From positions 121,567 through 185,566 of the forward strand of contig JALNWQ010000010.1 in the NCBI GenBank assembly GCA_023230855.1: 64,000 nt of DNA, in the 5' to 3' direction. This document shows, in pieces, positions 26,913 through 35,159 of this stretch. The position numbers and the translations under genes are program-made. The notes beneath the pieces are model-generated. The model saw only the letters and a list, made by a program, of their open reading frames with translations, did not search any database and was not told where the DNA came from. The stretch's first letter is position 1; the number at the start of each line of letters is the position of its first letter. This DNA comes from Solirubrobacteraceae bacterium (lineage in GTDB: Bacteria; Actinomycetota; Thermoleophilia; Solirubrobacterales; Solirubrobacteraceae).

Positions 26913-27512
26913 TCAGTCCTCGTCGGGGACGACGCGGTTCGTGTCGGGGTCGACCGTCGTCGAGCGCGGCGTCTCGGCGACCCGCACCTTGAACGTGCCC
27001 TCGGTCTCGCCGCGGGACGCTCGGACCGGCGCGTCGCTGTCGACGCCGCCCGACACGCGCCACTCGACGTCGTGCGTCCCGGGGACGACCGGCGTGAGCT
27101 TCCACCGGAAGGTCTTGGACTCGCCCTGCGGGAGCGGACCGAGCGCCCACGTGTTGACGTAGGCGGTGGTGGAGCCCGCGGGCGGGGCGTCGACGACCCA
27201 GATCGGACGACGCGGGTCGGCGATCCGCCCGGCCCCGTTGTCCTCGGACGCGATCGTGCGCTGCAGGCCGTCGAGGACCACCGACACGTCCGGGAGCGTC
27301 CGGTCGTCCTGGTTGCGGACCGTGATCCGCAGCGTCTCGGTCCCGGCCAGCTCCTGCCGCTCCTCGAAGTCGGCCGTGACGCTCACCGCGAACGGGCGCC
27401 CGTCGGACGCGTCCTCGATGTCCGGGGCCTCGGAGCCGCAGGCGGTCAGCAGCAGGGCGCAGCCGGCGATCCCCAACATGGACGTGAGCGGGCGTGGCGC
27501 AGGGACCGGCAT
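26913..27512 (-). CDS. Hypothetical lipoprotein with beta-sandwich-like domain
   Basis: This 199-residue protein has a lipoprotein signal peptide with lipobox LLTACGS near residue 25. The rest is beta-rich (LAGTETLRITVRNQDDRTLPDVSVVLDGL), resembling a CARDB/DUF11-like sandwich that sits on the outer face of the membrane. A TAGCCT hexamer ends 9 bases before the ATG. It is divergent from the Mce operon across about 180 bases. Function unknown. Confidence 0.7.
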   Translation of the reverse strand: MPVPAPRPLTSMLGIAGCALLLTACGSEAPDIEDASDGRPFAVSVTADFEERQELAGTETLRITVRNQDDRTLPDVSVVLDGLQRTIASEDNGAGRIADPRRPIWVVDAPPAGSTTAYVNTWALGPLPQGESKTFRWKLTPVVPGTHDVEWRVSGGVDSDAPVRASRGETEGTFKVRVAETPRSTTVDPDTNRVVPDED

Positions 27513-27521
27513 GGCGCGCGC

Positions 27522-27527
27522 AGGCTA
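27522..27527 (-). promoter_or_regulatory. -10 box (TAGCCT) of the leaderless lipoprotein gene
   Basis: TAGCCT on the minus strand ends 9 bases before the ATG at 27512. Confidence 0.5.
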
Positions 27528-27611
27528 CCACGGGTCGGGTCCGCCGTCACGATCTCGGACGCGTCGACCGGACGGACTGTCCCACGATTCCGGGCGGTCC
27601 GGATGTGGTCT

Positions 27612-27642
27612 TTGGCACACAGGGGCGCCCATGGCGTAGTCT
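27612..27642 (+). promoter_or_regulatory. Promoter of the Mce operon
   Basis: TTGGCA (27612-27617) and TAGTCT (27637-27642) are 19 bases apart. The transcript would start near 27650, leaving a leader of about 40 bases before the yrbE ATG at 27691. Confidence 0.55.
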
Positions 27643-27690
27643 TGCCACGTTCCGGCGCTCCTGGCCGTCGGTGGGGAAACACGAGGGTCC

Positions 27691-28497
27691 ATGGTCCGAA
27701 CCGTCTCGAATCGCGTCTTCGATCCAGCCAAGTCCGCGCTGGAGGAGATCGGCGACATGATGATCCTGACCGGCAAGACGCTGGTCAGCGCCGTACGCCC
27801 GCCGTACTCCTACGGCGACGAGTTCGTCCACCAGTTCCTCTTCGCGCTACGGCTCTGCTGGTTCCCGCTCCTCATCTCGACGGTCGCGTTCGGGTTCGGG
27901 GCGCCGGGGCTGCAGGCCGCGAACTTCCTCGTCCTGTTCGGCTCGCTGGACCGTCTGGGCGGCTTCTTCGTCCTCGCGTCGATCCGCGAGTTCGCGCCGT
28001 TCGTCACCGCGGTCGTGCTCGCCGGCGTGGCCGGCACCGCGATCACGGCCGACCTCGGCGCCCGCAAGATCCGCGAGGAGCTCGACGCGCTGCAGGTGCT
28101 CGGCATCGACCCGATCAAGAGCCTCGTCGTGCCGCGGTTCCTGGCGCTCATGATCGTCACCGGCCTGTTCGACGTCTACGCGCTGCTCTTCGGCATCTTC
28201 GGCGGCGTCGTCGCGACGCTCGCCAACGGCGCGCCGCTCGGGCCGTTCTGGGCCACGTTCTTCAGCAACGCGTCGGTCACCGACCTCTGGGGGTCGTTCC
28301 TCAAATGCACGCTGTTCGGCGCGATCATCGCCGTCGTCTGCTGTTACAAGGGGATGACCGCCAAGGGCGGGGCGGAGGGCGTGGGCCGCGCCGTCAACCA
28401 GGCGGTGGTGATCGCCTTCATGGGCGTCTTCGCGTTCAACTACGTGTTCACGCAGACGCTGCTGGCCACCAACCCCGAGATGCTGGTGATCAAGTGA
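27691..28497 (+). CDS. yrbEA: YrbE/MlaE-type permease of the Mce system (first)
   Basis: This 268-residue membrane protein has about five to six helices and the MlaE/YrbE signature EFAPFVTAVVLAGVAGTAITADLGARKIREELDAL followed by LGIDPIKSLVVPRFLAL. The EExDAL coupling helix contacts the ATPase. With the second YrbE it forms the membrane core that moves lipids or sterol-like substrates delivered through the Mce proteins. It is the first gene of an operon that runs without a clear break to 41608. Confidence 0.95.
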   Translation: MVRTVSNRVFDPAKSALEEIGDMMILTGKTLVSAVRPPYSYGDEFVHQFLFALRLCWFPLLISTVAFGFGAPGLQAANFLVLFGSLDRLGGFFVLASIREFAPFVTAVVLAGVAGTAITADLGARKIREELDALQVLGIDPIKSLVVPRFLALMIVTGLFDVYALLFGIFGGVVATLANGAPLGPFWATFFSNASVTDLWGSFLKCTLFGAIIAVVCCYKGMTAKGGAEGVGRAVNQAVVIAFMGVFAFNYVFTQTLLATNPEMLVIK

Positions 28498-28537
28498 GCA
28501 CGCCCGTCGCCGCCCACCGCCCGCGGGGGGCCCGCGC

Positions 28538-29335
28538 ATGAGCTCGCCGTTGAGCGGGGCCAAGGACGCGCTCGCCGGCTTCGGCGAGATGGGTCGGTTC
28601 TCCGGCCGGGTCGTCGGCCAGGTCCTGACGCTCCGCGTCCTGCGGTTCCTCGGCGAGGCGCTGCGTCAGTGCGGCGTGCTCATCGTCAGCTCGACGGTCG
28701 TCATCTGGGGCCTCGTCTTCGTCATCGGCCTGCAGTGCGGCCTGGAGGGCGCGTACTTCACGCGCTCGATCGGGTCGCCCGCCTACGCCGGCGTGTTCGC
28801 CGCGTGGTGCGACCTGCGCGAGCTCGTCCCGTACGCGTTCGGGTACATGATGGCCGCGAAGGTCGGCACCGGCATCGTCGCCGAGCTCGGGTCGATGCGG
28901 ATCTCGGACGAGATCGACGCGCTCGAGGTCATGGGCTTCGACTCGGTGCTCTTCCTCTGCGCGACCCGGCTGCTCGCCGCCTGGCTCGTCCTGCCGTTCA
29001 TGTACGTCGCGTCGATCGGCGCGGGCTTCTTCGCCAGCTACCTCGCCGTCGTCGAGCAGGTCGGCGACGTGTCCTCCGGTGGGTACCTCCTCATCTTCTG
29101 GATGTTCCAGAACCCGCCGGATCTGCTCTACAGTCTCATCAAGGCCATGGCGATGGCCACCCTCATCGTCCTCGTCGGCTGCTACTACGGCTACCACGCC
29201 GGGGGCGGACCGGTCGGAGTCGGAACCGCGACGGCCAAGTCGATGGTCGTCAACCTGATCATCGTCCACATCATCGGAATGCTCGGCACCCAGTTGTTCT
29301 GGGGCGCGAACCCACGAGCGCCCATCGGAGGATAG
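28538..29335 (+). CDS. yrbEB: YrbE/MlaE-type permease of the Mce system (second)
   Basis: This 265-residue paralogue of the preceding permease has the same signature: ELVPYAFGYMMAAKVGTGIVAELGSMRISDEIDALEVMG. It has about five helices. The order yrbEA-yrbEB matches mycobacterial mce operons, where the two proteins form a heterodimeric permease. The ATPase gene starts 6 bases downstream. Confidence 0.95.
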   Translation: MSSPLSGAKDALAGFGEMGRFSGRVVGQVLTLRVLRFLGEALRQCGVLIVSSTVVIWGLVFVIGLQCGLEGAYFTRSIGSPAYAGVFAAWCDLRELVPYAFGYMMAAKVGTGIVAELGSMRISDEIDALEVMGFDSVLFLCATRLLAAWLVLPFMYVASIGAGFFASYLAVVEQVGDVSSGGYLLIFWMFQNPPDLLYSLIKAMAMATLIVLVGCYYGYHAGGGPVGVGTATAKSMVVNLIIVHIIGMLGTQLFWGANPRAPIGG

Positions 29336-29341
29336 GAACCC

Positions 29342-30499
29342 ATGCCGCGAATCCCGCGCGTCCCCGGCTTCGGCGGACGAGACGACAGCCACGCCGACCG
29401 GACGCCCCAGCCGGATCCGACCCCGGACCCCGTCGTCCGCCAGGACACCGAGACCGAGCTCGACCTGCCGGACGATCCGCCGGCGGCCGCGGCCCCGGCC
29501 TACGGCGACGTCCGCGAGACCGTCGAGCTGGGCCGTGAGCGCGAGGAGGAGCCGGCGACGCACCAGTGGGCCGAGGCCCCGGCGCCCGCCGTCGCCGCGG
29601 CCACGACGGCCGGCGGCGCCGGAGCGCCCCACACGCGCGTCGTGTCCGAGCCCCCGACCGGCGAGGAGGACGAGTACGCCTGGCACACCGGCGTCCGTCA
29701 CCCGACCGGCAAGCCCGACGCCGTCGAGTTCGTCGAGACGCACAAGGCGTTCGGACGCAACCGCATCCTCCGCGGCCTCAACATGGGCCTGCCCGAGGGC
29801 ATGATCTCGATGATCCTCGGCCCGTCCGGTACGGGTAAGTCGGTCTGCATCAAGCACATGGTCGGCCTGCTGTACCCGGACGAGGGCGACGTGCTGGTGC
29901 ACGGCGACTCGGTCCCGGGCATGGCGCTCGAGCCGCTGTTGGACATGCGCAAGAAGTTCGGCGTGCTCTTCCAGGACGGCGCGCTGTTCGGATCGATGAA
30001 CATCCGCGACAACGTCGCGTTCCCGCTTCGTCAGCACACCGACAAGGCCGACTCCGAGGTCCTCGAGATCGTCGACCGGCGGATGGACGAGGTCGGCCTC
30101 GGCCACTCGTGGGACAAGTTCCCCAACGAGCTCTCCGGCGGCATGCGCAAGCGCGCCGGCTTCGCCCGCGCCCTCGTGCTCGACCCGTCGATCGTCCTCT
30201 TCGACGAGCCCGACTCGGGCCTCGACCCGGTCCGTACCGCCCTGCTCGGCGAGCTCATCATGGAGATCCACGCCGAGATGATGGGCGAGGCGGAGCAGCG
30301 CGGTCAGGCCCACCTGCCGGCGTTCTCGCTCATCACCCACGACATCATGACCGCGCGTCGCGTCGCCCAGTACATCTCGGTGCTGTGGAAGGGCCGGATC
30401 GTCGAGGCCGGCCCGGCGGAGCAGCTGTTCAACTCCGACAACGCGTTCGTCAACCAGTTCCTCGCGGGCGCCTCCCGCGGTCCGCTGGGGATGAACTAG
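29342..30499 (+). CDS. mkl: Mce-system ABC ATPase (MlaF/Mkl/MceG-like) with disordered N-terminal extension
   Basis: This 385-residue protein has a low-complexity, Pro/Asp/Ala-rich N-terminal region of about 115 residues, then an ABC ATPase: Walker A GPSGTGKSV (about 160), signature LSGGMRKRAGFARAL (about 262), Walker B IVLFDEPDSGLDPVR (about 285), and the H-loop LITHDIMTARRV. The DSGLDP D-loop is typical of MlaF/Mkl. In mycobacteria mkl is usually unlinked from mce; here it is inside the operon. The N-terminal extension is absent from MlaF and could be a regulatory tail. Confidence 0.95.
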   Translation: MPRIPRVPGFGGRDDSHADRTPQPDPTPDPVVRQDTETELDLPDDPPAAAAPAYGDVRETVELGREREEEPATHQWAEAPAPAVAAATTAGGAGAPHTRVVSEPPTGEEDEYAWHTGVRHPTGKPDAVEFVETHKAFGRNRILRGLNMGLPEGMISMILGPSGTGKSVCIKHMVGLLYPDEGDVLVHGDSVPGMALEPLLDMRKKFGVLFQDGALFGSMNIRDNVAFPLRQHTDKADSEVLEIVDRRMDEVGLGHSWDKFPNELSGGMRKRAGFARALVLDPSIVLFDEPDSGLDPVRTALLGELIMEIHAEMMGEAEQRGQAHLPAFSLITHDIMTARRVAQYISVLWKGRIVEAGPAEQLFNSDNAFVNQFLAGASRGPLGMN

Positions 30500-30512
30500 G
30501 GGAGGGGCGGGC

Positions 30513-31832
30513 ATCGGGTCGCCGGGCCGCCGCCGCGCAGCGGCCACCGCAGCGGCCCTCGTCCTGCTCCTCGCGGCCGTCGCCGTCGTCGTCCCGTCCG
30601 GGCGCGACGCGACGGTCCGCCACGTCGTCGTCCTGCCGGACGCGGGGACGCTCGCGGTCGGCGACGACGTCCGCGTCGCCGACGTCGACCTCGGCACGGT
30701 CCGGGGCCTGCGGGTCGTTCCGGGCCCGCCCGCTCTCGCGCGCGTGGAGATCGAGGTCCGCGCACCCGACGAGGTCGGTCCGCTGCGCGCGGGGACGACG
30801 GCGACCGTCCGGGGCGGTCACGGACGCACGTCCCTGGCGCTGCGACCGGGGCCGGACGACGGGCCGATCCTCCGGGACGGCGCGACGATCGATGCGGGAC
30901 CGGCGCCCCCGGCCGCCGGCGCCGCCACCACGGCGGATCCGACCGACCGCACGGACCGGCGCGGCCCGACCGGGCGTGCCGCCGCCGCGCTCGGGCGTGC
31001 CGCGCGCCGCGCCCGGGGCGCCGACGCCCCGCTCGACGCGGTCGCCGACGAGGCCCGCCGACTGCGCCGGGCGCTCGCCGGCGTCGCCCGGATCGCGGAC
31101 GCCGTCGACGGAGAGCGCGCGGCGCTGCGGCGGGTGCTCGTCCGCGGCGGGCGCCTCGTCGACGACCTGCGCGACGGCGGGGCGGCGATCGACGCGGCGC
31201 TCGACCGCGCTCCGCGGGTGACCCGGCGCGCGGCTCCCGCGCTCGCCGGGGTGCGCGGGCTGCTCGACGACTTCGACCCGATGCTCGGCCACCTCGGGGC
31301 GGCGATCGGGCCGCTCCGTGCCGTCCGACGCTCGTTGCGACCGGCGCTCCGCGACGCGGGACCCGCTATCGCGGCCCTACGACGCGTGATCCGGGACCCG
31401 GGCAAGGGCGACGACCTGCTCGACCTGCTCGCGCGCGGGCCGCGCGCCGCCCGGACGCTCGCCCCGGCCGTCGCCGAGACGACGCGCGCGCTCGCCGGGA
31501 TGCGGCCGATCGTCGCGTTCCTGCGTCCCTACGCCCCCGACCTGGCGGGAGCGGTGCGCAACGCCGGCGACCTCGCGGCCGGCTACGACGCCAACGGGCA
31601 CCTGGCCCGCGTGCAGCCGCTCGTCGACGCGGACGCTGCGACCGCCTCCCCGCTGCTGCGCGGTCCGGTCGCCGGACTCCGCGACGCCCGGGGCGACGAG
31701 GCCGCGCCGACGTCGGCCCCGCGCCGCTGCCCGGGCGCGGCGAGCGCGCCCCGTCCCGACCGGTCCAACCCGTTCCGCGACGCCGACGGCCGCCTCGACT
31801 GCGCCCCCGAGCCCGAGGTGCCCGGCCCGTGA
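30513..31832 (+). CDS. Mce protein, position A (start codon uncertain, probably ATC)
   Basis: In this frame an N-terminal Arg-rich segment, a transmembrane helix (ATAAALVLLLAAVAVVVPSG), an MCE domain (RHVVVLPDAGTLAVGDDVRVADVDLGTVRGL) and a long Ala/Arg-rich helical region are contiguous. An upstream stop (TGA, 30492) and the lack of any ATG, GTG or TTG before the MCE domain leave ATC at 30513, 5 bases after a Shine-Dalgarno GGAGGGG, as the best start, giving 439 residues. The first GTG (30744) would delete the membrane helix and half the MCE domain. Mce proteins form a hexameric lipid-binding barrel in the envelope. The stop overlaps the next GTG (GTGA). Confidence 0.8.
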   Translation: MGSPGRRRAAATAAALVLLLAAVAVVVPSGRDATVRHVVVLPDAGTLAVGDDVRVADVDLGTVRGLRVVPGPPALARVEIEVRAPDEVGPLRAGTTATVRGGHGRTSLALRPGPDDGPILRDGATIDAGPAPPAAGAATTADPTDRTDRRGPTGRAAAALGRAARRARGADAPLDAVADEARRLRRALAGVARIADAVDGERAALRRVLVRGGRLVDDLRDGGAAIDAALDRAPRVTRRAAPALAGVRGLLDDFDPMLGHLGAAIGPLRAVRRSLRPALRDAGPAIAALRRVIRDPGKGDDLLDLLARGPRAARTLAPAVAETTRALAGMRPIVAFLRPYAPDLAGAVRNAGDLAAGYDANGHLARVQPLVDADAATASPLLRGPVAGLRDARGDEAAPTSAPRRCPGAASAPRPDRSNPFRDADGRLDCAPEPEVPGP

Positions 31833-33304
31833 TCCGCCGCGTCACGATCCTCGCGGTGGTCGTCGCGGGCCTCCTGGCGTCCGGGTGCGGCGGCGACGGC
31901 GGGGCCGTCGTGCGCGTGACGTTCCTCGACGCCCACGGGGTGGCGCCGGGCGCCCCGGTCGCCGTCGACGGACGTGACGTCGGAGCCGTCGCCGCCGTCG
32001 ACCTGGACGCGCGCGCCCGCGCCGTCGTGCACGTGCGACTGCCGGAGCGGGTCGCGGCGCGGTTCCGGCGCGACGCGACCTGCACGGTCACGACGGCGGA
32101 CGACCGGAGGCTCGTCGCCTGCCGCCCGTCGGCGTCCGGCGACGGCGCGGACCGCCCGTCGCCGCTCGCCGTGCGCCGGGAAGGCGCGCTACGGGTCCGC
32201 AGCGTGCCGGTGGAGCGGACGGCCGGGCTCGTGGACCGTGCGCTGCTCGACGCGGTCCGCGACCGCGACCCGGCCGAGCGGCTCGGCGTCGTCGTGCGCG
32301 ACCTCGGCGTGGGCCTCGCCGACGCCGGCCCCGACCTGCGACGCGCCGTGCGGGCCGCCGTCCCGGGACTGCGCGACGCCGACCGCGTGGTGCGGGCGCT
32401 CGACGCGGCCACGGCCGACCTCGACCGCACCGCCGCCCGCGCCCGGTCCGGGCTGCGCGCGCTCACCGCGGAGCGGGCGCGGATCGGTCGCGCCGTCCGG
32501 CGGGGCGCCGACCTGCAACGGACGATCGCGGCCCGCGCGCCCGAGGTCGACCGGACGCTCCGGGCGGCGCCCGGGGCGCTACGGGCGCTCCGCCCGGCCC
32601 TCGCGGGCCTCCGGGACCTGACCGACGCGGCGACGCCGACCGTCGACGCGCTCACCGCGCTCGTGCCGACCGTCGACGCGGCGCGCCGTGACGTCGAGCG
32701 CACCGCGCGGGTCGGCGCGGGACCGCTACGGGCGGTGGGAGACACGGCGGCCGCGGCGCGCCGCACGATCCTCCGGGCGCGCCCGGTGCTGGCCCGGGTC
32801 GGGGCCGCCGCCGCCGAGGCCGCACCGGTCCTGCGCGCGGCGCGTGAGCTCGGGCGCGGGCTCGAGCGACGCGGGGCCGTCCGGAGCGGCCTCGACGCGA
32901 TCGTCGAGCTCGTCCTCGCGGTCAACGCCTACGACGACGTCGGCCACCGACTCCGGATCCGGGCCGACGTCGACGCCTGCGGCGCACCGGCCCACCGGCC
33001 GGTCGCCGGCTGCGCCACCGGCCTCACGACGGCGGCCGCCGGCCGTGCCGCGGACGGCCCGCGGGCGGCCGGCGAGCCCCGGCGGGACGCGCTCCTCCGG
33101 CGCACGCTCGCCGGCGGCCGGCCGGGTCGGGAGCTCGCGCGGGCCGCCGACGACCCGGCGCTGCGGCCGCTGCTCCGCCGGCTCGCCGACCTGCGCGACG
33201 TCCGGCGTCGCGGGGCGACGAGCGGCCGCACGCCCGCCCGTGGCGGCGACGCGCCGATCACGCTCGACGGCGGCCTGCTGCCGCGGCCGGAGGCGGACCG
33301 GTGA
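31829..33304 (+). CDS. Mce lipoprotein, position B
   Basis: This 491-residue protein has a lipoprotein signal with lipobox LLASGC near residue 20. An MCE domain follows (VVRVTFLDAHGVAPGAPVAVDGRDVGAVAAVDL, about 25-110), then a long alpha-helical Ala/Arg/Asp-rich stretch and a Cys-containing C-terminal region (VDACGAP, VAGCATG). In mycobacterial operons the MceE protein is the lipoprotein; here it comes second. It overlaps both neighbours by 4 bases. Confidence 0.85.
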   Translation: MIRRVTILAVVVAGLLASGCGGDGGAVVRVTFLDAHGVAPGAPVAVDGRDVGAVAAVDLDARARAVVHVRLPERVAARFRRDATCTVTTADDRRLVACRPSASGDGADRPSPLAVRREGALRVRSVPVERTAGLVDRALLDAVRDRDPAERLGVVVRDLGVGLADAGPDLRRAVRAAVPGLRDADRVVRALDAATADLDRTAARARSGLRALTAERARIGRAVRRGADLQRTIAARAPEVDRTLRAAPGALRALRPALAGLRDLTDAATPTVDALTALVPTVDAARRDVERTARVGAGPLRAVGDTAAAARRTILRARPVLARVGAAAAEAAPVLRAARELGRGLERRGAVRSGLDAIVELVLAVNAYDDVGHRLRIRADVDACGAPAHRPVAGCATGLTTAAAGRAADGPRAAGEPRRDALLRRTLAGGRPGRELARAADDPALRPLLRRLADLRDVRRRGATSGRTPARGGDAPITLDGGLLPRPEADR

Positions 33305-34128
33305 GCGCGCTCGCCCGGGGCCTCGTCGCGACGCTCGCCGTCGTCGCGACGGCGACCTCGCCGGCCGGGGCCGCATCCGGCGACGGGGACGCCGCGGACG
33401 TCGTCGCGGTCACGCCTCCGACGGCGGCCGTCGTCGCGCTCGGCGACGCGCTGGAGCGGGTCACGGCCCTGGCCGACGCGCTCGGCGATCCCGACGATCC
33501 CGCGACCGGCGTGGCGACCGCGGCGCGGGCCGTCCTCGTCGCCGCCGGCGGCGACGGGCGCTCCCCGCTCGCGGCGGCCGGCGGCCTGCTGCGGCGGGCC
33601 GACGTCGCCCTGTCGACGATCGGCCCGCGGACCCGCGACCGGCTCGCCGAGGCGCTCCGCGACGGCCCGGCCGTCGCCGCCCGGCTGCGCGACGACCTGC
33701 CGGCGGTCACCGCGATGCTCGACGACGTCACGGGCCTCGCGAACGAGGCACGGGTGGCGGCGCGCGCCGTCCGGGACGTCGCGCCGACGGTCGACGCGAC
33801 GCTCGGGGCGCTCCGCGGCGGGGCGCGTCGCGCGGCGGCCCTCGACGGACCGGTCGGGCGGGCCGTCGCCGACGTGGGGCGCCTCCTCGACGCGCCGACG
33901 GTGCGCGGGGTCGCCGACCGACAGGCCCGCACGCTGCGGCGCGCGCGGCCCGGCCTGCGCGACCTGGCCGCCCTCGAGCGCCGTTGCCACGGGGTGAGCG
34001 CGACCGTGCACGGGTTGGCGGGCACGCTCGACCGCGGCGACCGGTTCGGCTCCTGGCAGCGGATGACGGTCGTCCTGGGCCAGGCGTCGGACGCGATCGC
34101 GACCGGGAGCGACGGATGCCCACGCTGA
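33301..34128 (+). CDS. Exported Mce-operon protein without an MCE head, position C
   Basis: This 275-residue protein has a signal peptide (ATLAVVATATSPAGAASG) and the Ala/Arg-rich helical repeats (RDVAPTVDATLGALRGG) shared with its neighbours, plus the short tail with one Cys seen in Mce C-termini (LAALERRCHGVSATVHGL and DGCPR). No MCE beta-barrel segment, G..V.v.G..VG.V type, can be found. It sits where mycobacterial mce operons have MceC. Both ends overlap neighbours, so its expression is coupled to true Mce subunits. Confidence 0.75.
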   Translation: MSALARGLVATLAVVATATSPAGAASGDGDAADVVAVTPPTAAVVALGDALERVTALADALGDPDDPATGVATAARAVLVAAGGDGRSPLAAAGGLLRRADVALSTIGPRTRDRLAEALRDGPAVAARLRDDLPAVTAMLDDVTGLANEARVAARAVRDVAPTVDATLGALRGGARRAAALDGPVGRAVADVGRLLDAPTVRGVADRQARTLRRARPGLRDLAALERRCHGVSATVHGLAGTLDRGDRFGSWQRMTVVLGQASDAIATGSDGCPR

Positions 34129-35159
34129 CCGCCCGGGGTCGTGCCACCCTCGTGGTCACGCTGGTGACGATCGTCGCGGCGACGCTCACGGCGCTCGTCC
34201 CCGCGCGGGCGCTCGCGGATCCGGCCGACGACCTCCGCGGCCTGCTGCGCGCCGCCGACGCGCTGACCGACGGGTCCGACGACGCCGGGCGGTGGGCCGC
34301 CGTCGTCCGTGGCCTCGACCGGGCCGTGACGACCGTCGACGCACGCCGTCGCGAGCTCGACGCGACGCTCGCCGGCGCCCCCGGCGCGCTTCGTGCGGCC
34401 GATCGCGCGACGCGCCGACTCGACCGGTCGCTCGACGTGCTCCGCGCCGGCGCGCGGTCCGGCGCGCCGGTCGCGCGCGAGGTCGCCGCCACCGCACGGG
34501 CCGCGGTCCCGTGGACGGCCGCGCTGCGGCGTACGGTCGCCGCCGCTCCCGCGTGGTCCCGTGCCGCGCGGGGAGCGCTCCCGGCGGTCACCGGGCTGCT
34601 CGACGACGCCGGCGGCGTCGCCGGACCGGGCGGGCGGGTCGGGCGCTGCATCGACCGGGTGCTCGTCCCCGCCGCCCGTCGCACCGTCGAGGACGGGGCG
34701 TTCACCACCGGACGTCCGCTGTACCGCAGCGCCGGCTACGCGATCGTCGGCATCGCCGGGGCGCTCCAAGACCGTGACGCCGGTGGCCCCTGGGGGCGGC
34801 TCGACCTCGGCGTCGGACGTGACGCGCTCGAGTACGCCAGCGTCGGCGCCGGAACGGCGGTCGGGGCCGTCGACCGGGTGCCGGTCGGGATCCGGCCGGC
34901 ACCGCCCGCGCGGTGGCCCGCCTACCGGGACGACCGGCGCTGCGCCGCCCAGCCGGTCCCCGACCCGGACCGGGCCCGCTCGATCCCCGGGGACGCGGAG
35001 GCCGCGGTCGGCCGCGCGCAGAGCGAGGCGGCGCGCGACCGGGCGGCGGGCGACGGCGTCGCGGACGCCCGCGGCCTCGCGGCCGGCGCCGACCGGACCC
35101 TGCGGCGGCTCCTCGAGCGGCTCGATCCGCTCGGGACCGCCGGGGAGGACGACCGATGA
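34116..35159 (+). CDS. Exported Mce-operon protein without an MCE head, position D
   Basis: The ATG at 34116 lies 13 bases inside the previous gene. The 347-residue product has a signal peptide (LVTLVTIVAATLTALVPARALA), helical Mce-like repeats and a C-terminal segment (RCIDRVLVPAARRTVEDG, WPAYRDDRRCAAQP) resembling Mce C-termini, but no MCE head domain. It overlaps the next gene by 4 bases. With position C it would give the complex two head-less partners. Confidence 0.75.
   Translation: MPTLTARGRATLVVTLVTIVAATLTALVPARALADPADDLRGLLRAADALTDGSDDAGRWAAVVRGLDRAVTTVDARRRELDATLAGAPGALRAADRATRRLDRSLDVLRAGARSGAPVAREVAATARAAVPWTAALRRTVAAAPAWSRAARGALPAVTGLLDDAGGVAGPGGRVGRCIDRVLVPAARRTVEDGAFTTGRPLYRSAGYAIVGIAGALQDRDAGGPWGRLDLGVGRDALEYASVGAGTAVGAVDRVPVGIRPAPPARWPAYRDDRRCAAQPVPDPDRARSIPGDAEAAVGRAQSEAARDRAAGDGVADARGLAAGADRTLRRLLERLDPLGTAGEDDR

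Noticed and set aside
30744..31832. GTG 30744 as the start of the first Mce gene
   Set aside because: It would remove the membrane helix and half of the MCE domain, which are well formed in the same frame upstream.
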